This document shows positions 37,640-47,700 of a stretch of DNA of 64,000 nt, one piece after another. The notes beneath the pieces were generated by a model, which saw nothing but the letters and a program-made list of their open reading frames with translations, made no database searches and was not told where the DNA came from. Each line of letters begins with the position of its first letter. The first letter of the stretch is position 1. Made by a program: the position numbers and the translations under genes. This stretch comes from Sphingobium sp. CECT 9361 (GTDB lineage Bacteria > Pseudomonadota > Alphaproteobacteria > Sphingomonadales > Sphingomonadaceae): NCBI RefSeq assembly GCF_918741285.1, contig NZ_CAKKNC010000012.1, positions 62,001 through 126,000 on the forward strand, given 5' to 3'.

Positions 37640-38556
37640 CCGCTGATCGCTACGACGCCCTCGTCGTCGGCGGCGGCCCTGCCGGCCTCACAGCCGCAAT
37701 CTACCTTGCCCGTTATCATCGCCGCGTTGTCGTGGTCGATGACGGGCACAGCCGTGCAAAATGGATACCCCTCTCCCACAATCATGCCGGCTTCCCGGAA
37801 GGGATAGGCGGGGAGGATCTGCTAGCCAGGATGCGCAAGCAGGCCGAGCAATATGGCGCGGTGATCGTCAACGACCGCCTCATCGCCCTTGAGGGTGGCG
37901 ATGACGTGTTCGTGGCGCGCGGCAGAGATATTGCAGTTACCGCTCGCGCCGTCTTGCTGGCAACCGGCGTCGAAAACAGGCGCCCGAAAATGGATGCTGC
38001 CACACATCGCGACGCCCTCGCGAGCGGCTTGCTGCGCTATTGTCCTGTCTGCGATGGATATGAAGCTTCCGGACAGGCGATCGGGGTGATCGGGGCCAAT
38101 CGTCACGGGGTTGCAGAGGCGCTGTTCCTCACGACCTACTCCGATGACGTAACGCTCCTCGTTTATGAAACTATGGAACTCAACGGGACGGATCGCGCCG
38201 ACCTTTGGCGTGCCGGGGTGAAGGTGAATGAAAGCCCGCTTGAAGAGCTCGAGTTCGGAGGACGCGCTACGGCCCGGCTGCGTGATGGAACCGCTTGCCG
38301 TTTTGACACTATCTATCCCGCGCTAGGATCGGACAGCAACCACTCGCTCGCGCTGCAGCTTGGCATCGAACTGAGCGATGGTCGCTGCATCCTTGTCGAT
38401 ACCAAGCAACGCACCAGCGTCGCGGGCGTGTACGCAGCCGGCGATATTGTCATGTCGCTCGATCAGATCAGCGTCGCAATGGGCCACGCCGCAATAGCAG
38501 CAACGGCCCTTCACAATGATCTGCGCGACCACGACGGAAACGGCCCGGCTTCATGA
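37636..38556 (+). CDS. Thioredoxin-reductase-like FAD/NAD(P) oxidoreductase
   Basis: A 306-residue flavoprotein with the FAD-binding [10 protein letters not shown] near the N-terminus, a redox-active CPVCDG (Cys about 136 and 139) and the C-terminal [20 protein letters not shown] segment. It starts inside the P1B-4 ATPase stop (ATGA). Relatives reduce thioredoxin or act in thiol and metal stress. No thioredoxin gene is adjacent; its partner is unknown. Confidence 0.8.
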   Translation: MTADRYDALVVGGGPAGLTAAIYLARYHRRVVVVDDGHSRAKWIPLSHNHAGFPEGIGGEDLLARMRKQAEQYGAVIVNDRLIALEGGDDVFVARGRDIAVTARAVLLATGVENRRPKMDAATHRDALASGLLRYCPVCDGYEASGQAIGVIGANRHGVAEALFLTTYSDDVTLLVYETMELNGTDRADLWRAGVKVNESPLEELEFGGRATARLRDGTACRFDTIYPALGSDSNHSLALQLGIELSDGRCILVDTKQRTSVAGVYAAGDIVMSLDQISVAMGHAAIAATALHNDLRDHDGNGPAS

Positions 38557-38679
38557 AATGGTGGATCCTATACGTTTTCAACGGGAGATTTGCGGAGACC
38601 AAGCTGTTTTTGTCGGCCGACATGGCAACGACGGGTTCACGCCTGCCCGATGATGATAGGGCCGAAGGAGGCGGGCCGT

Positions 38680-39123
38680 ATGCGTATTGAAATTAGCTCT
38701 CTTTATGAGATTGGATCTCACCTCATAAATCTGGGTGCCGCTTATGGTCTTGCTCTTCCTATTGGATGGGACCGGGAAACTGAAGAGCGTAGTGCCGGGA
38801 TTCGGACTTTCCCTTTGGTCGCGGTGGCCAGCTGCGGATTTGTGCTTATTGCAATCGCGGTTCTTGGCAAAGAGTCGGCTGGCCAAGCTCGAATTCTAGA
38901 AGGCTTGATCACCGGCGTGGGATTCATCGGTGGAGGGGCTATCCTCAAGCATGGGGGGCAAGCTTCTGGCACAGCAACCGCTGCGAGCCTTTGGGCAACT
39001 GGCGCCCTGGGAGCCGCCGTGGGATACGGGCTCTATGATATAGCGGCATTCCTCGGCCTGATGACCTTTATGACGCTCCGCGGTTCCCGCCATCTAAAAA
39101 AGGCTGCTAACATCCAACAGTAA
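38680..39123 (+). CDS. MgtC/SapB-family membrane protein
   Basis: A 147-residue protein with about four helices and MgtC/SapB features: an N-terminal Arg/Glu-containing helix (LALPIGWDRETEER), GVGFIGGGAILKHGG and TAASLWATGALGAAVG. AGGAGG is eight bases from the ATG at 38680. MgtC-type proteins modulate Mg homeostasis and the F-ATPase in pathogens; the role of short homologues is unclear. Gap of 123 bases from the oxidoreductase. Confidence 0.78.
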   Translation: MRIEISSLYEIGSHLINLGAAYGLALPIGWDRETEERSAGIRTFPLVAVASCGFVLIAIAVLGKESAGQARILEGLITGVGFIGGGAILKHGGQASGTATAASLWATGALGAAVGYGLYDIAAFLGLMTFMTLRGSRHLKKAANIQQ

Positions 39124-39172
39124 TTGAGCCTGTACAACAACAAGTCCTGCATATGTGCATCACATCGGTTCT

Positions 39173-39772
39173 TTACGCGCTATGAGCGAGGTTCACCTCC
39201 TTTTGCAATGTGCGTGCGCCCCATGAGGGGAAGTCCGAAAGGGATCGTGTTCGGCACCCGGGGATAATCCTGCATCTTACCGGAGGTGTCACGGACAGCA
39301 ATGTTTGGGGGGATTCCGCCCGTGACATTCCATTGGTATCGGAGAGGGTTCGAGCTGAGAAGGGTTCAAGTGGGAAGGTGCAAAATAATCCTCCGCAAAA
39401 GGCACTTGCCACGACCTGTTGGTTCAGTCCGTGGATCCGATCTGGCGCGGTCACAAGTTGCCTAACGCGATTGGCAATGGCCAGCCAGGTCGACACGCCG
39501 TCATCGCCTCCGCTCTCCGTAAGGCTATGGACCCGCTCCAACAGGAATGACGCAACGTCGTCTCCTTCGGTTTGGCGTCGGTACATAGAACGGACCCAGA
39601 TATACGCTAAGGCCCGACAGCCCCGCTCATGGTGTCTGAAAAAACCTGTTTGTCGCCAGTCATGACGGCAACCGGGTTTTCCGTCATCTGGTTGCTCGAT
39701 GACCTCGATTGGGACAAGTACGAACCCGCTGGCGCGGGATGGGTGCCTGGATTTGAAGTACCGCTGATCCAC
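39173..39772 (-). CDS. Hypothetical protein with a DUF6961-like segment (uncertain)
   Basis: The only piece that looks native is a helical run near the middle: YIWVRSMYRRQTEGDD, VASFLLERVHSLTESGGDDG and VSTWLAIANRVRQL. This pattern (long helix, GDDA-like turn, ER-xx-L, W-xx-IA) is like DUF6961, common in sphingomonads. Residues before and after look out of frame, so the real gene may be shorter or decayed. The rest of 39124-39847 shows no other gene. Confidence 0.3.
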   Translation of the reverse strand: MDQRYFKSRHPSRASGFVLVPIEVIEQPDDGKPGCRHDWRQTGFFRHHERGCRALAYIWVRSMYRRQTEGDDVASFLLERVHSLTESGGDDGVSTWLAIANRVRQLVTAPDRIHGLNQQVVASAFCGGLFCTFPLEPFSARTLSDTNGMSRAESPQTLLSVTPPVRCRIIPGCRTRSLSDFPSWGARTLQKEVNLAHSA

Positions 39773-39847
39773 TGATATCGGCGCTTTGGTTGAGCCTGCT
39801 GCGGCATAGGCAGATTATCGCGACTCCTTTCAACCAAGGAGCGTACG

Positions 39848-40756
39848 ATGATCACCAGTGTCTCTGATACCCCAGTCAGCTCATTGCGCCAGCGCATGAT
39901 TGAAGACATGAACCTGCGACGGTTCGCTCGCAAAACCCAGTTCGACTACGTGCGTCACGTCGCGCGTTTTGCCACCTATCTTGGGCGCCCTCCCGACACC
40001 GCGACAGCAGAGGACCTGAGGCTATTCCAGGTCGAACAGCGCGACGCCGGCCTGGGCGTGCCGACCATGAACAGTATCGTTTCAGCGCTGCGCTTCTTCT
40101 TCACGCACACGATTGATCGACCGGATCTTTCCCGCAAGCTCCATACGGTCAAGAACCCGCGTTCCTTGCCCATCGTTCTGAGCCCCGACGAGGTTGCGCA
40201 GCTGCTGGGGGCGACCACATGCCTCAAGCATAAAGCAGCGCTGTCCGTTGCCTATGGCGCGGGCTTGCGTGCCGCCGAGGTGACGATGCTCAAGGTCCGC
40301 GATGTCGATAGCAAGCGCATGCTCCTGCGGGTGGAGCGCGGCAAAGGCGGGCGATATCGCAATGCGCTCCTGCCTGCTGACCTGCTTACCCTGTTGCGCG
40401 AGTGGTGGTCCGTTGGCCGGCAACAGGGCGTCATGCATGCCGATGGCTGGCTGTTCCCGGGGATGCACTACCTCAAGCCGCTCAGTACGCGACAACTCCA
40501 TCGCATAGTTGTCGACGCCGCAGAGTCCGCGGGCATCACCAAGCGGGTCGGCCCGCACACCCTGCGGCATAGCTTCGCCACGCATTTGTTGGAGGACGGG
40601 GTCGATATTCGCATCATCCAGGCGCTGCTGGGGCATGCGAACCTCGAGACCACCGCCTTTTACACCACGGTCGCCACCCGAACGGTGCGCGCGGTCATTA
40701 GCCCGCTCGACAGGTTGGTAACGCTGCCCGATCCACAAGTGGCGCCAGACGGCTGA
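39848..40756 (+). CDS. Tyrosine recombinase (XerC-like) of the IS91 element
   Basis: A 302-residue phage-integrase-family protein. N-terminal SAM-like core-binding domain (TQFDYVRHVARFATYLG), then catalytic residues in GAGLRAAEVTMLKV (Arg), HTLRHSFATHLL (HxxR), GHANLETTAFYTTV (His and nucleophile Tyr). CAACCAAGGAGCGTACG gives a good ribosome site. Encoded just before the IS91 transposase and likely part of the same element. Confidence 0.85.
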   Translation: MITSVSDTPVSSLRQRMIEDMNLRRFARKTQFDYVRHVARFATYLGRPPDTATAEDLRLFQVEQRDAGLGVPTMNSIVSALRFFFTHTIDRPDLSRKLHTVKNPRSLPIVLSPDEVAQLLGATTCLKHKAALSVAYGAGLRAAEVTMLKVRDVDSKRMLLRVERGKGGRYRNALLPADLLTLLREWWSVGRQQGVMHADGWLFPGMHYLKPLSTRQLHRIVVDAAESAGITKRVGPHTLRHSFATHLLEDGVDIRIIQALLGHANLETTAFYTTVATRTVRAVISPLDRLVTLPDPQVAPDG

Positions 40757-40760
40757 GCCG

Positions 40761-41954
40761 TTGCGCACCTCACTCGAGGTCGCCGACATCTTTCGCACCG
40801 CCGGACCGGCCTATCGGGCCGCCCATGCCGGGCATCTGAGCCTCACCCAGCTCAAGGTGATGACGGCGATCGAGAACTGCCGCACCGCAGCCCTTGGCGG
40901 TCATGTCGAGGCCTGCGAGGACTGCGGGCATCGGCGGATCGCCTATAACAGCTGTCGTAATCGGCACTGCCCAAAGTGCCAGGGCGCGGCCGCGCGCACC
41001 TGGCTGGCAGAGCGCGAAGCCGACCTTTTGCCGGTCGGATACTTCCACGTCGTCTTCACGCTACCGGTGGAAATCGCCAGCGTCGCTTTCCAGAACAAGG
41101 CGGTGGTCTATGATCTGCTGTTCAAGGCAGCGTCGGAGACTATGCTGACGATCGCGGCCGATCCCAGGCATCTAGGCGCCAGGATCGGGATCACCGCCGT
41201 GCTCCACACATGGGGCTCGGCCCTTACGCACCATCCCCACGTCCATATGGTGGTGCCGGGTGGCGGCATCGCACTCGACGGGACGCGATGGATATCGACG
41301 CGCCCTGCCTTCCTTTTGCCGGTGCGTGTCCTAGGCAAGCTGTTTCGCCGTCTGTTCCTGACCCGGCTGATCCAGCTTTATGACGTCGGCAAGCTCGCCT
41401 TCTTCGGATCGCTCGCATCACTTACCGAACGGCGCGCCTTCCTGCGTCATCTGGCGCCGGTCCGGAAGACGCGATGGGTGGTCTATGCAAAGGCGCCCTT
41501 TGCGGGCCCTGAAGCGGTGCTCGCCTATCTGTCCCGCTATACCCACCGGATCGCCATCTCGAACCGCCGGTTGATCAGCTTCGACGAGAAGGGCGTCACG
41601 CTGCGCTACAAAGATTACCGTCGCGATGGACCCGAACGCCAAAGCGTTATGACACTCGCGACCGACGAGTTTATCCGGCGGTTCATGTCGCACGTCCTGC
41701 CTCGTGGCTTCCATCGTATCCGGCATTACGGTCTGCTGGCCAGCTCATCGCGCAAAGCCAACCTCGCGCGTGCTCGCGCGTTGCTCGAGGTAGCTGCGCC
41801 GCCTGACGAGGCGATCCTCGAAGAGCCCGTCGATCTGCGACCACCATGCCCTTGCTGCGGCGGGCATATGATCATCATCGAAACCTTCGAACGCTGGCGA
41901 CAGCCGCGGGCACCGCCGGACATCCTGATGCCGATCCCGGAGATTACGTCATGA
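40761..41954 (+). CDS. IS91-family transposase (HUH, Y2)
   Basis: A 397-residue rolling-circle transposase: N-terminal zinc-binding region (CEDCGHRRIAYNSCRNRHCPKC), HUH motif (HHPHVHMVVPGGG) and the double-Tyr segment YLSRYTHRIA. C-terminal CPCCGG is a second zinc knuckle. It looks full length. Confidence 0.87.
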   Translation: MRTSLEVADIFRTAGPAYRAAHAGHLSLTQLKVMTAIENCRTAALGGHVEACEDCGHRRIAYNSCRNRHCPKCQGAAARTWLAEREADLLPVGYFHVVFTLPVEIASVAFQNKAVVYDLLFKAASETMLTIAADPRHLGARIGITAVLHTWGSALTHHPHVHMVVPGGGIALDGTRWISTRPAFLLPVRVLGKLFRRLFLTRLIQLYDVGKLAFFGSLASLTERRAFLRHLAPVRKTRWVVYAKAPFAGPEAVLAYLSRYTHRIAISNRRLISFDEKGVTLRYKDYRRDGPERQSVMTLATDEFIRRFMSHVLPRGFHRIRHYGLLASSSRKANLARARALLEVAAPPDEAILEEPVDLRPPCPCCGGHMIIIETFERWRQPRAPPDILMPIPEITS

Positions 41955-42181
41955 ACCGGCATGAACTGCTCCATATCCCTCCTGTCAAAGCGTCGTGGCA
42001 GGAAATCACGGCGCTTGCGCTGGAAGCGATCCATGACGCCGCTCACAACCAGAATGATGGCAGCACGCACCGATTATGCTGCCCGCCCCGGACAAAATGC
42101 CGACCGCCTGGTTCCCGTCCATCGCACCCTACCGGCGATTGTGCCAGTCCGCGAAACGGCGCCGACCCGAAATCCCCATAG
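41951..42181 (+). CDS. Small hypothetical protein after the IS91 transposase
   Basis: The ATG at 41951 overlaps the tnpA stop. The first 36 residues (MNRHELLHIPPVKASWQEI, ALEAIHDAAHNQNDG) look protein-like; the remainder is Pro/Arg-rich and may be out of frame. Probably a passenger of the IS91 element. No function recognised. Confidence 0.3.
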   Translation: MNRHELLHIPPVKASWQEITALALEAIHDAAHNQNDGSTHRLCCPPRTKCRPPGSRPSHPTGDCASPRNGADPKSP

Positions 42182-42511
42182 CCTATCGCCTGAGGCCCCG
42201 CGGGTCGTACATGTGAGACTTTCGTACGCCTGCCGGCGGCCGAAACCCTTCGACATTCCTGCCGTTCCGAATCCAAATACTGAACGGCAGCTCTTGCGGT
42301 AAGCCGCCATCCCTCGCAGTTTCTTCGATCTCAAGACCTGCTCGGTTGCCGGCACGTAGGTTACGGCATTCCCCTGTCGAGCCGCTCCCCAAGTGCAAGC
42401 TCGGAAGGTATAGATAGGCAAAATCGCGATCAAAACTAGTCGAGTTAAGTCCTGCTTCGCGCTACTGGTGGGCGGCCACGTGAGGGCCGCCGAGATTTCG
42501 AATGCAGATGG
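42182..42511. other. Intergenic region between IS91 and the STAND gene
   Basis: No gene is supported. It should hold the promoter of the large downstream gene and one end of the IS91 element. No clear -35/-10 pair or repeat was found. Confidence 0.35.
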
Positions 42512-45500
42512 ATGAAACAGGAACCGGAGAAGCCTCCCAAAGATGAAGTCAGCAGCTCGAGCCCGGTCGGGCGCGGGGGTGCAGGCACTTACATTGAGGG
42601 TGAGCTTGGCGCTTATTATCTGCTTCAGATGTTGGCTGGCAGCGAAGCGCGTGGTCTCCCCGATGCCGTGATCAAACGGGTTCAGTTCCAGGGCGTGGAT
42701 GAAGGCTATGCGCTTGACGATCTGATCGTCCACGCGGCGTCGAAAAGCGGAAGCTCGGTTCTCGAAATCCAGTCCAAGCGCACCGCCACCTTCGCGCCGA
42801 AGGACGCGATTTTCATCAACCTGTGCGAACAGATCGCGCGCACCGCGCCGGACAGTCCGCCGACCGACCGGCACCTCCTGGCTGCCGCGACCCAGCGCAC
42901 CAGTTTTGCGATCTCCGGCCCGTATCAGGATGTGCTCGCCTGGGCGCGCGCCGCGAGTTCCGGGGCTCAATTCTTCGCCCGGCTTGCGCTTAATGGCGTG
43001 GCCAGCCCGAAAATGCGCAATTTCGGCCAAGCGTTCCGGACCCATCTCGTCGCGCATGGGATCGCGGACGACGACGAGGTGATCTGGAATATCATCCGAC
43101 GCTTCCTGATCCTAGAGTTCGACTTTGAATCCGGCGCACCACAGGCGCGGGACTATGCGCTCATGCTGGCGCGGCAGGTGCTCGCGCCCGAAGATGCCGG
43201 CCGCGCCGAAGGGCTCTGGAGCGATCTGATCGCGGTGGCCATCAAGACCGGCACGACCGGTGGATCGCTCACGCGCGAGGTGCTGATCGACACGGTGACG
43301 GCGCACGGCTTTCGCCTCGCCGGCGACCGGAACTTTTCCCTGGCCCGCGGCAAGCTTGCGGAGTTGTCGCGCCACGCACTCATGGACATCGGCACGAGCG
43401 TCGGCGGGATCACCCTGCCTCGCCTGGGCGCTGTGGCGGCGATGGAAGAGGCGCGCGACGCGCACCGCTTCATCGAAATCACCGGCGATCCCGGCGTCGG
43501 CAAATCCTGGGTGCTGCGTCATTTTGCCGAGAGGCAAGCGCGCGAAGGCCAGGTCATCGTCCTTGATCCGATTACAACGCCCGACGGGGGCTGGTCGGCG
43601 CTCTCGGAGCGGTTGGGCGTCCCGGGGACCGCCGGGGAATTTCTCGGCGATATCGCGGCCAGCGGCGGCGGGATCCTGTTCATCGATGGGCTCGAGATGT
43701 TCGCGACAGCGGAGCGGCGCCGCACGGTCAACGACGTCCTGCGGGAAATCGCCGGTATCGAGGGGTTCTCGGTCGTTGTCTCGACGCGGCCCGACCTCGG
43801 CGTCGAGGACTGCAGCTGGCTCGCCGAAGACGCCATCGCCAGGCTCGGCGCCCCGCATCGCGTATTCGTGGGTGAGCTCGACGAGGACGAGGTCGCGGTT
43901 CTGGTCGAGATGGCGCCGGAATTGCACGCCCTGCTGTCGCCGGACCATCCAGCCGCTCCGATCGCCCGCAATCTGTACCGGCTGACCCGGCTGCTGAAGG
44001 TGCCGAGCACGGTCGACATCCGCACGGAGGCGGCGCTGGCGCACCATTGGTGGGACAGCGCCGACGGGGCGGAGCCGAAAGACAAGCGCGCGGCCCAACG
44101 CCTGCTCGCCGGACTGGCCGAAGCGGCGCTCGGCGGCCGCGACACAATCGATGTCGCCACCGATTCGGATGCACGCACGCATTTGTTGGACAGCCGGAGC
44201 CTGAGCGAGCCGCACCGCGACAAGCTGGGTTTCCGCCATGACGTGCTGCGCGACTGGGCGATCGGCGCGCGCCTCCATGAGAACATCACCCTGCTCGATG
44301 GCGTCGACCTGACGGTGCAGCCTTCGCCGCGCCTCGCGCGCGGTATCGAGTTTGCCGGCCGGTTTGCGTTGGAGAGGGCAACAAACGGCGCGGTATGGCA
44401 GGCGCTCCTTGAGGCTCTGGCGCGCCCTGGCGCGCATGCAGCGTGGCGTCGGCAAGCGCTCCTCGCCATCGTGAGGTCGGAACTGTCGGCCGAGCTGCTC
44501 AACCGATGCTCCGACACGTTGCTTGCGCAGGGCGGTGCGCTCCTCATCGAACTCTGCACCGCGATCATAGCCGTGGAAACGATGTCGGCGGCGGCGCTGT
44601 TCGCACGGATCAAGGCCCAGGGGTTCGAGGTTCCCGAAGGCACGACGTCCCTTCGTGCGGCATCCTCACCATCGGCGCCCGCGATGCTGATGTGGTGTTT
44701 GGACCATCAGGCGCAGATCCCGGTTCACGCTATCGCGTCCGTGGTCAAACTCGTGGAGATCCAGTTCTTCCTCGCAATGACCATTTCCGCTTACGGACAA
44801 GCGGCCGCCGGGATGCTGTTTGATTGGCTGTTGCAGCTCGATGTGCGAGAGACGGCGATCGCGATCCCGTCGCCGGCGGACGCCCCGAGGATGCAGGGTG
44901 AAGCGCGCTCGCGCATGATCGAGGATCTTCGCAGCATGACGCTGCTGCTCGCGGCCAACGCGCCGGAGAAGGCAAAGGCCTATCTGCGGGCGGTGGCGGG
45001 CGAGAACGACACTTACAAGGTCAAGGCGATCCGGCTGTTCAGCAAGGCTCTAGCGAGCGTCGCGCCCGCAGAACTTGCGGCGCTCATCGAAGCCAGCCTC
45101 ATCGAGAATCCGCGCAAGGGACGGTCTCGCCGCGAGTCAATGGGCCGCGTCTTCGGTTTCGCGGATAGCGATTACATGCCGGCGTCACCAGCACAGACCC
45201 CGTTTCTCGATCTGCTCGATGCCAATCAGCAAATCGGACTTGCGCTCATTCGCACGCTCGTCGCAGCGGCAGTCGACGGTCATGCCGCTGGCAAGGCGAC
45301 CGAGACCAATGGCTTCACGGTCGTCGTCGACGGTACGCCGCGGTTCTTCCCTTGGGTCCAGACCTATTTCTGGTCACGGCAGTTTCAGGCACCGGAATCC
45401 TCGGTCGGCTCCGCCCTCAAGGCCCTCGAAGCTTGGTCGCATGAGCGGCTCGAGCGCGGCGAGGATGTCGCCACGGTGCTGCAGGACATCCTCGGGCCGG

Positions 45501-47674
45501 AGGGAAGCTGCGCTGCCTATCTCGTGGTCGCGATCGACGTCCTCATGTCCCATTGGCCCGCGACGCGCGACGCGCTCGTTCCGTTTGTGGCCAACCCGCA
45601 TATCCTCGCCAGCGATCGCGACCGCGCGTCGATCGAGATGTTCGGAGACATGATGGCTTTCCAGAAAGAGCCGAGCGGCCGCGTGCGGCTCGCCGATCTT
45701 GCAAAACGCGGCTCCCGCCGCTTCACCCTCGAGCAACTGATGTTCTCCTATTCCGGGAACGACGATGCCAGTTCCGCCGTCCGGCGGCTTCTTGCCCAAG
45801 CGGTCGATGAACTCGGACCTTGTAACGAGAGCGATACTTTTCGCGATCCAACGTTCATGGGAGCGCATGCGCTGAACCTATTGGACCGGGCCAACTGGGT
45901 CGAGGTCGACGGCCTATTTAGCTTCGTGCCGCCGCCCGCCGAAGCCGAGCATCTAGCGCGCCTCGAAACCGCAAGCCGCGCGCTCGCCTTGTCGAGTGAT
46001 ATCGAGGCGAGAATCCAGCTCGCGACCAACGATCCGGCGAGAGGCTCGGCGGAGACCGCACGACAAGCGGCGGAGCATGCGGCGGGCGATCTGCCCGACG
46101 ACCGCGACGAAGATTATCTAAAAGCACGGTCCACCCGCCTCATTGCCACCGCCATGCTGGTCGCGCGCGACGGCGATGACGCCCTTCTCGCCGAACATGA
46201 AGCCTGGGTCAGGGCAGTCATAGATATCGCTCTGATTGAGGAGGTGGACGCCTACGGCTCCGGCGAGACACTCGGCTTCAACCGGCCCGGGATGGCGATT
46301 TGCGCGCTTGTTCATCTCTGGCATCGTCGCAAGGTGACGGCAGATCGCGATCGGATCGTGGAAGCCGCCGTGCGAGGCGACAGGGCAGCGATACCGGCGT
46401 TCACCGCGGCCCGGGCGACGATCGATCACGCTGATCCGCGGCTCATCAAGTCGGCGATCCGGATGGCGTTCGCCCGTCGCCGCTATCGGTGGCACCCCTA
46501 TGATGATGATCCCGCCGATGAGGTCGCCTATGAGACAGAGCGCGCGCGTCAGGACAGGGAGGCGGTTTCTGCCGAGATCGCATGGCTGGACGGCGGGCCC
46601 GAGCCTGAGTGGCCAGCGCTGCTAGACGAAAGACCCTTTCTGCGGAACAGTCCGCGCGCGATCCTCTCGCGCGACGGGGCGCGGATCGAGTTCGAACAGG
46701 ACGAGGCAGAGGAGAGTTGGGCGCCGCGCTCGAAAAAGGCATCGATCCATGTCGAGACGCAAGGCATTGCGAAGTGGCTCGCGCTTTTGAATCGCGAGGC
46801 GTGCCCGAGGCCGGCGTGGTTCGGCGAGATTGTCGATACCTATGCGCCGTGGTCGGCGCGGCTCAACGCTCATGGCTATCCCGCCGACGCCGAGCTCGAC
46901 CGATCGCCTGACGACTGGAACCAGCAATTCTATCTGCTGGTCGCCGCAGTCATCATGGATTCGGCGCATGACCGGCTCGATGCTATCCTGACGCCGATCC
47001 TGGAACTTCCCGACCGCTCGTTCTGCGACGTCGCCGACACGCTCACACGCGCGGCCGATGCCTCCTACTTCAATGATCGGGGGCGCCCGCCCAATCGCGC
47101 CCTCACGATCCGGCGGCAGCTGGTGACGCGCACCATAGCTCTCGATCGCTGGTCCCGGCACCGCCGACCGGGCGACCTGAGCATCGACCTTGAATCAGGT
47201 CCGACGATCGCCGTGATGCTGATGAATGAATATGTCTTCGGTTCGGGCAGTCAGAGTTATCTCGTTCCAGCCATCTTCGACCGGATCGATCCGCTGCTCG
47301 AAGCGCTGCGCCCCATGATGCCGGGCGGGCCGACCGCCTTTGTGGCGCTTTGCACGATGAACACTCTCCTGATTGGGCCGACCGCGCGTCACCTCGACTT
47401 CCTTCTCTTCGCCATCGAATCCTGGCTAGAGGCCACGGCGGGCGACCGGGCGATGTGGCATGAACTGGCGATCGGCCGAAAGGTCGCGCAGTGGTTCGAA
47501 AGTGCGTCGAAGGGCGACCCGTCGCTCTATTACCACGATCATGGGCAGCGCCTGCGGATCGACGCCATGCTCGGGAGACTTGTCAGCCTTGGCGTGTCAG
47601 AAGCCCATGAGCTCGAGCTGAAGTTAGAGGCGGCGCGTAACGGCCCGGCCCAAAGCCGTCTGCGAGACGCATGA
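42512..47674 (+). CDS. Large nuclease-STAND NTPase protein, Avs-like (candidate antiphage defense)
   Basis: A 1720-residue single protein. Residues about 20-115 look like a PD-(D/E)xK nuclease of the Cap4/DUF4297 kind: GAGTYIEGELGAYYLLQML helix, YALDDLIV acid, then LEIQSKRT (ExQxK). A P-loop NTPase follows: Walker A GDPGVGKS at about 325-332 and Walker B ILFIDG with D392. The remaining 1200 or more residues are helical and repeat-like. Nuclease effector plus STAND NTPase plus long helical sensor is the plan of antiviral Avs proteins, which sense phage proteins and degrade DNA. Neighbouring genes are also defense-like. The Met at 42512 has no clear ribosome site. Membership in a named Avs class is not established. 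Confidence 0.65.
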   Translation: MKQEPEKPPKDEVSSSSPVGRGGAGTYIEGELGAYYLLQMLAGSEARGLPDAVIKRVQFQGVDEGYALDDLIVHAASKSGSSVLEIQSKRTATFAPKDAIFINLCEQIARTAPDSPPTDRHLLAAATQRTSFAISGPYQDVLAWARAASSGAQFFARLALNGVASPKMRNFGQAFRTHLVAHGIADDDEVIWNIIRRFLILEFDFESGAPQARDYALMLARQVLAPEDAGRAEGLWSDLIAVAIKTGTTGGSLTREVLIDTVTAHGFRLAGDRNFSLARGKLAELSRHALMDIGTSVGGITLPRLGAVAAMEEARDAHRFIEITGDPGVGKSWVLRHFAERQAREGQVIVLDPITTPDGGWSALSERLGVPGTAGEFLGDIAASGGGILFIDGLEMFATAERRRTVNDVLREIAGIEGFSVVVSTRPDLGVEDCSWLAEDAIARLGAPHRVFVGELDEDEVAVLVEMAPELHALLSPDHPAAPIARNLYRLTRLLKVPSTVDIRTEAALAHHWWDSADGAEPKDKRAAQRLLAGLAEAALGGRDTIDVATDSDARTHLLDSRSLSEPHRDKLGFRHDVLRDWAIGARLHENITLLDGVDLTVQPSPRLARGIEFAGRFALERATNGAVWQALLEALARPGAHAAWRRQALLAIVRSELSAELLNRCSDTLLAQGGALLIELCTAIIAVETMSAAALFARIKAQGFEVPEGTTSLRAASSPSAPAMLMWCLDHQAQIPVHAIASVVKLVEIQFFLAMTISAYGQAAAGMLFDWLLQLDVRETAIAIPSPADAPRMQGEARSRMIEDLRSMTLLLAANAPEKAKAYLRAVAGENDTYKVKAIRLFSKALASVAPAELAALIEASLIENPRKGRSRRESMGRVFGFADSDYMPASPAQTPFLDLLDANQQIGLALIRTLVAAAVDGHAAGKATETNGFTVVVDGTPRFFPWVQTYFWSRQFQAPESSVGSALKALEAWSHERLERGEDVATVLQDILGPEGSCAAYLVVAIDVLMSHWPATRDALVPFVANPHILASDRDRASIEMFGDMMAFQKEPSGRVRLADLAKRGSRRFTLEQLMFSYSGNDDASSAVRRLLAQAVDELGPCNESDTFRDPTFMGAHALNLLDRANWVEVDGLFSFVPPPAEAEHLARLETASRALALSSDIEARIQLATNDPARGSAETARQAAEHAAGDLPDDRDEDYLKARSTRLIATAMLVARDGDDALLAEHEAWVRAVIDIALIEEVDAYGSGETLGFNRPGMAICALVHLWHRRKVTADRDRIVEAAVRGDRAAIPAFTAARATIDHADPRLIKSAIRMAFARRRYRWHPYDDDPADEVAYETERARQDREAVSAEIAWLDGGPEPEWPALLDERPFLRNSPRAILSRDGARIEFEQDEAEESWAPRSKKASIHVETQGIAKWLALLNREACPRPAWFGEIVDTYAPWSARLNAHGYPADAELDRSPDDWNQQFYLLVAAVIMDSAHDRLDAILTPILELPDRSFCDVADTLTRAADASYFNDRGRPPNRALTIRRQLVTRTIALDRWSRHRRPGDLSIDLESGPTIAVMLMNEYVFGSGSQSYLVPAIFDRIDPLLEALRPMMPGGPTAFVALCTMNTLLIGPTARHLDFLLFAIESWLEATAGDRAMWHELAIGRKVAQWFESASKGDPSLYYHDHGQRLRIDAMLGRLVSLGVSEAHELELKLEAARNGPAQSRLRDA

Positions 47675-47700
47675 ACGCAGGGCGTCTTCTGGCAAGGAGC

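Larger units (their letters stand above)
39780..42181 (+). mobile_element. IS91-family element with tyrosine integrase (ends uncertain)
   Basis: An XerC-like integrase followed four bases later by an IS91 transposase is a known layout for IS91 elements of alphaproteobacteria. These rolling-circle elements lack inverted repeats and target duplications, so ends cannot be set from the sequence; the limits given enclose the integrase leader and the small gene after tnpA. Confidence 0.6.
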
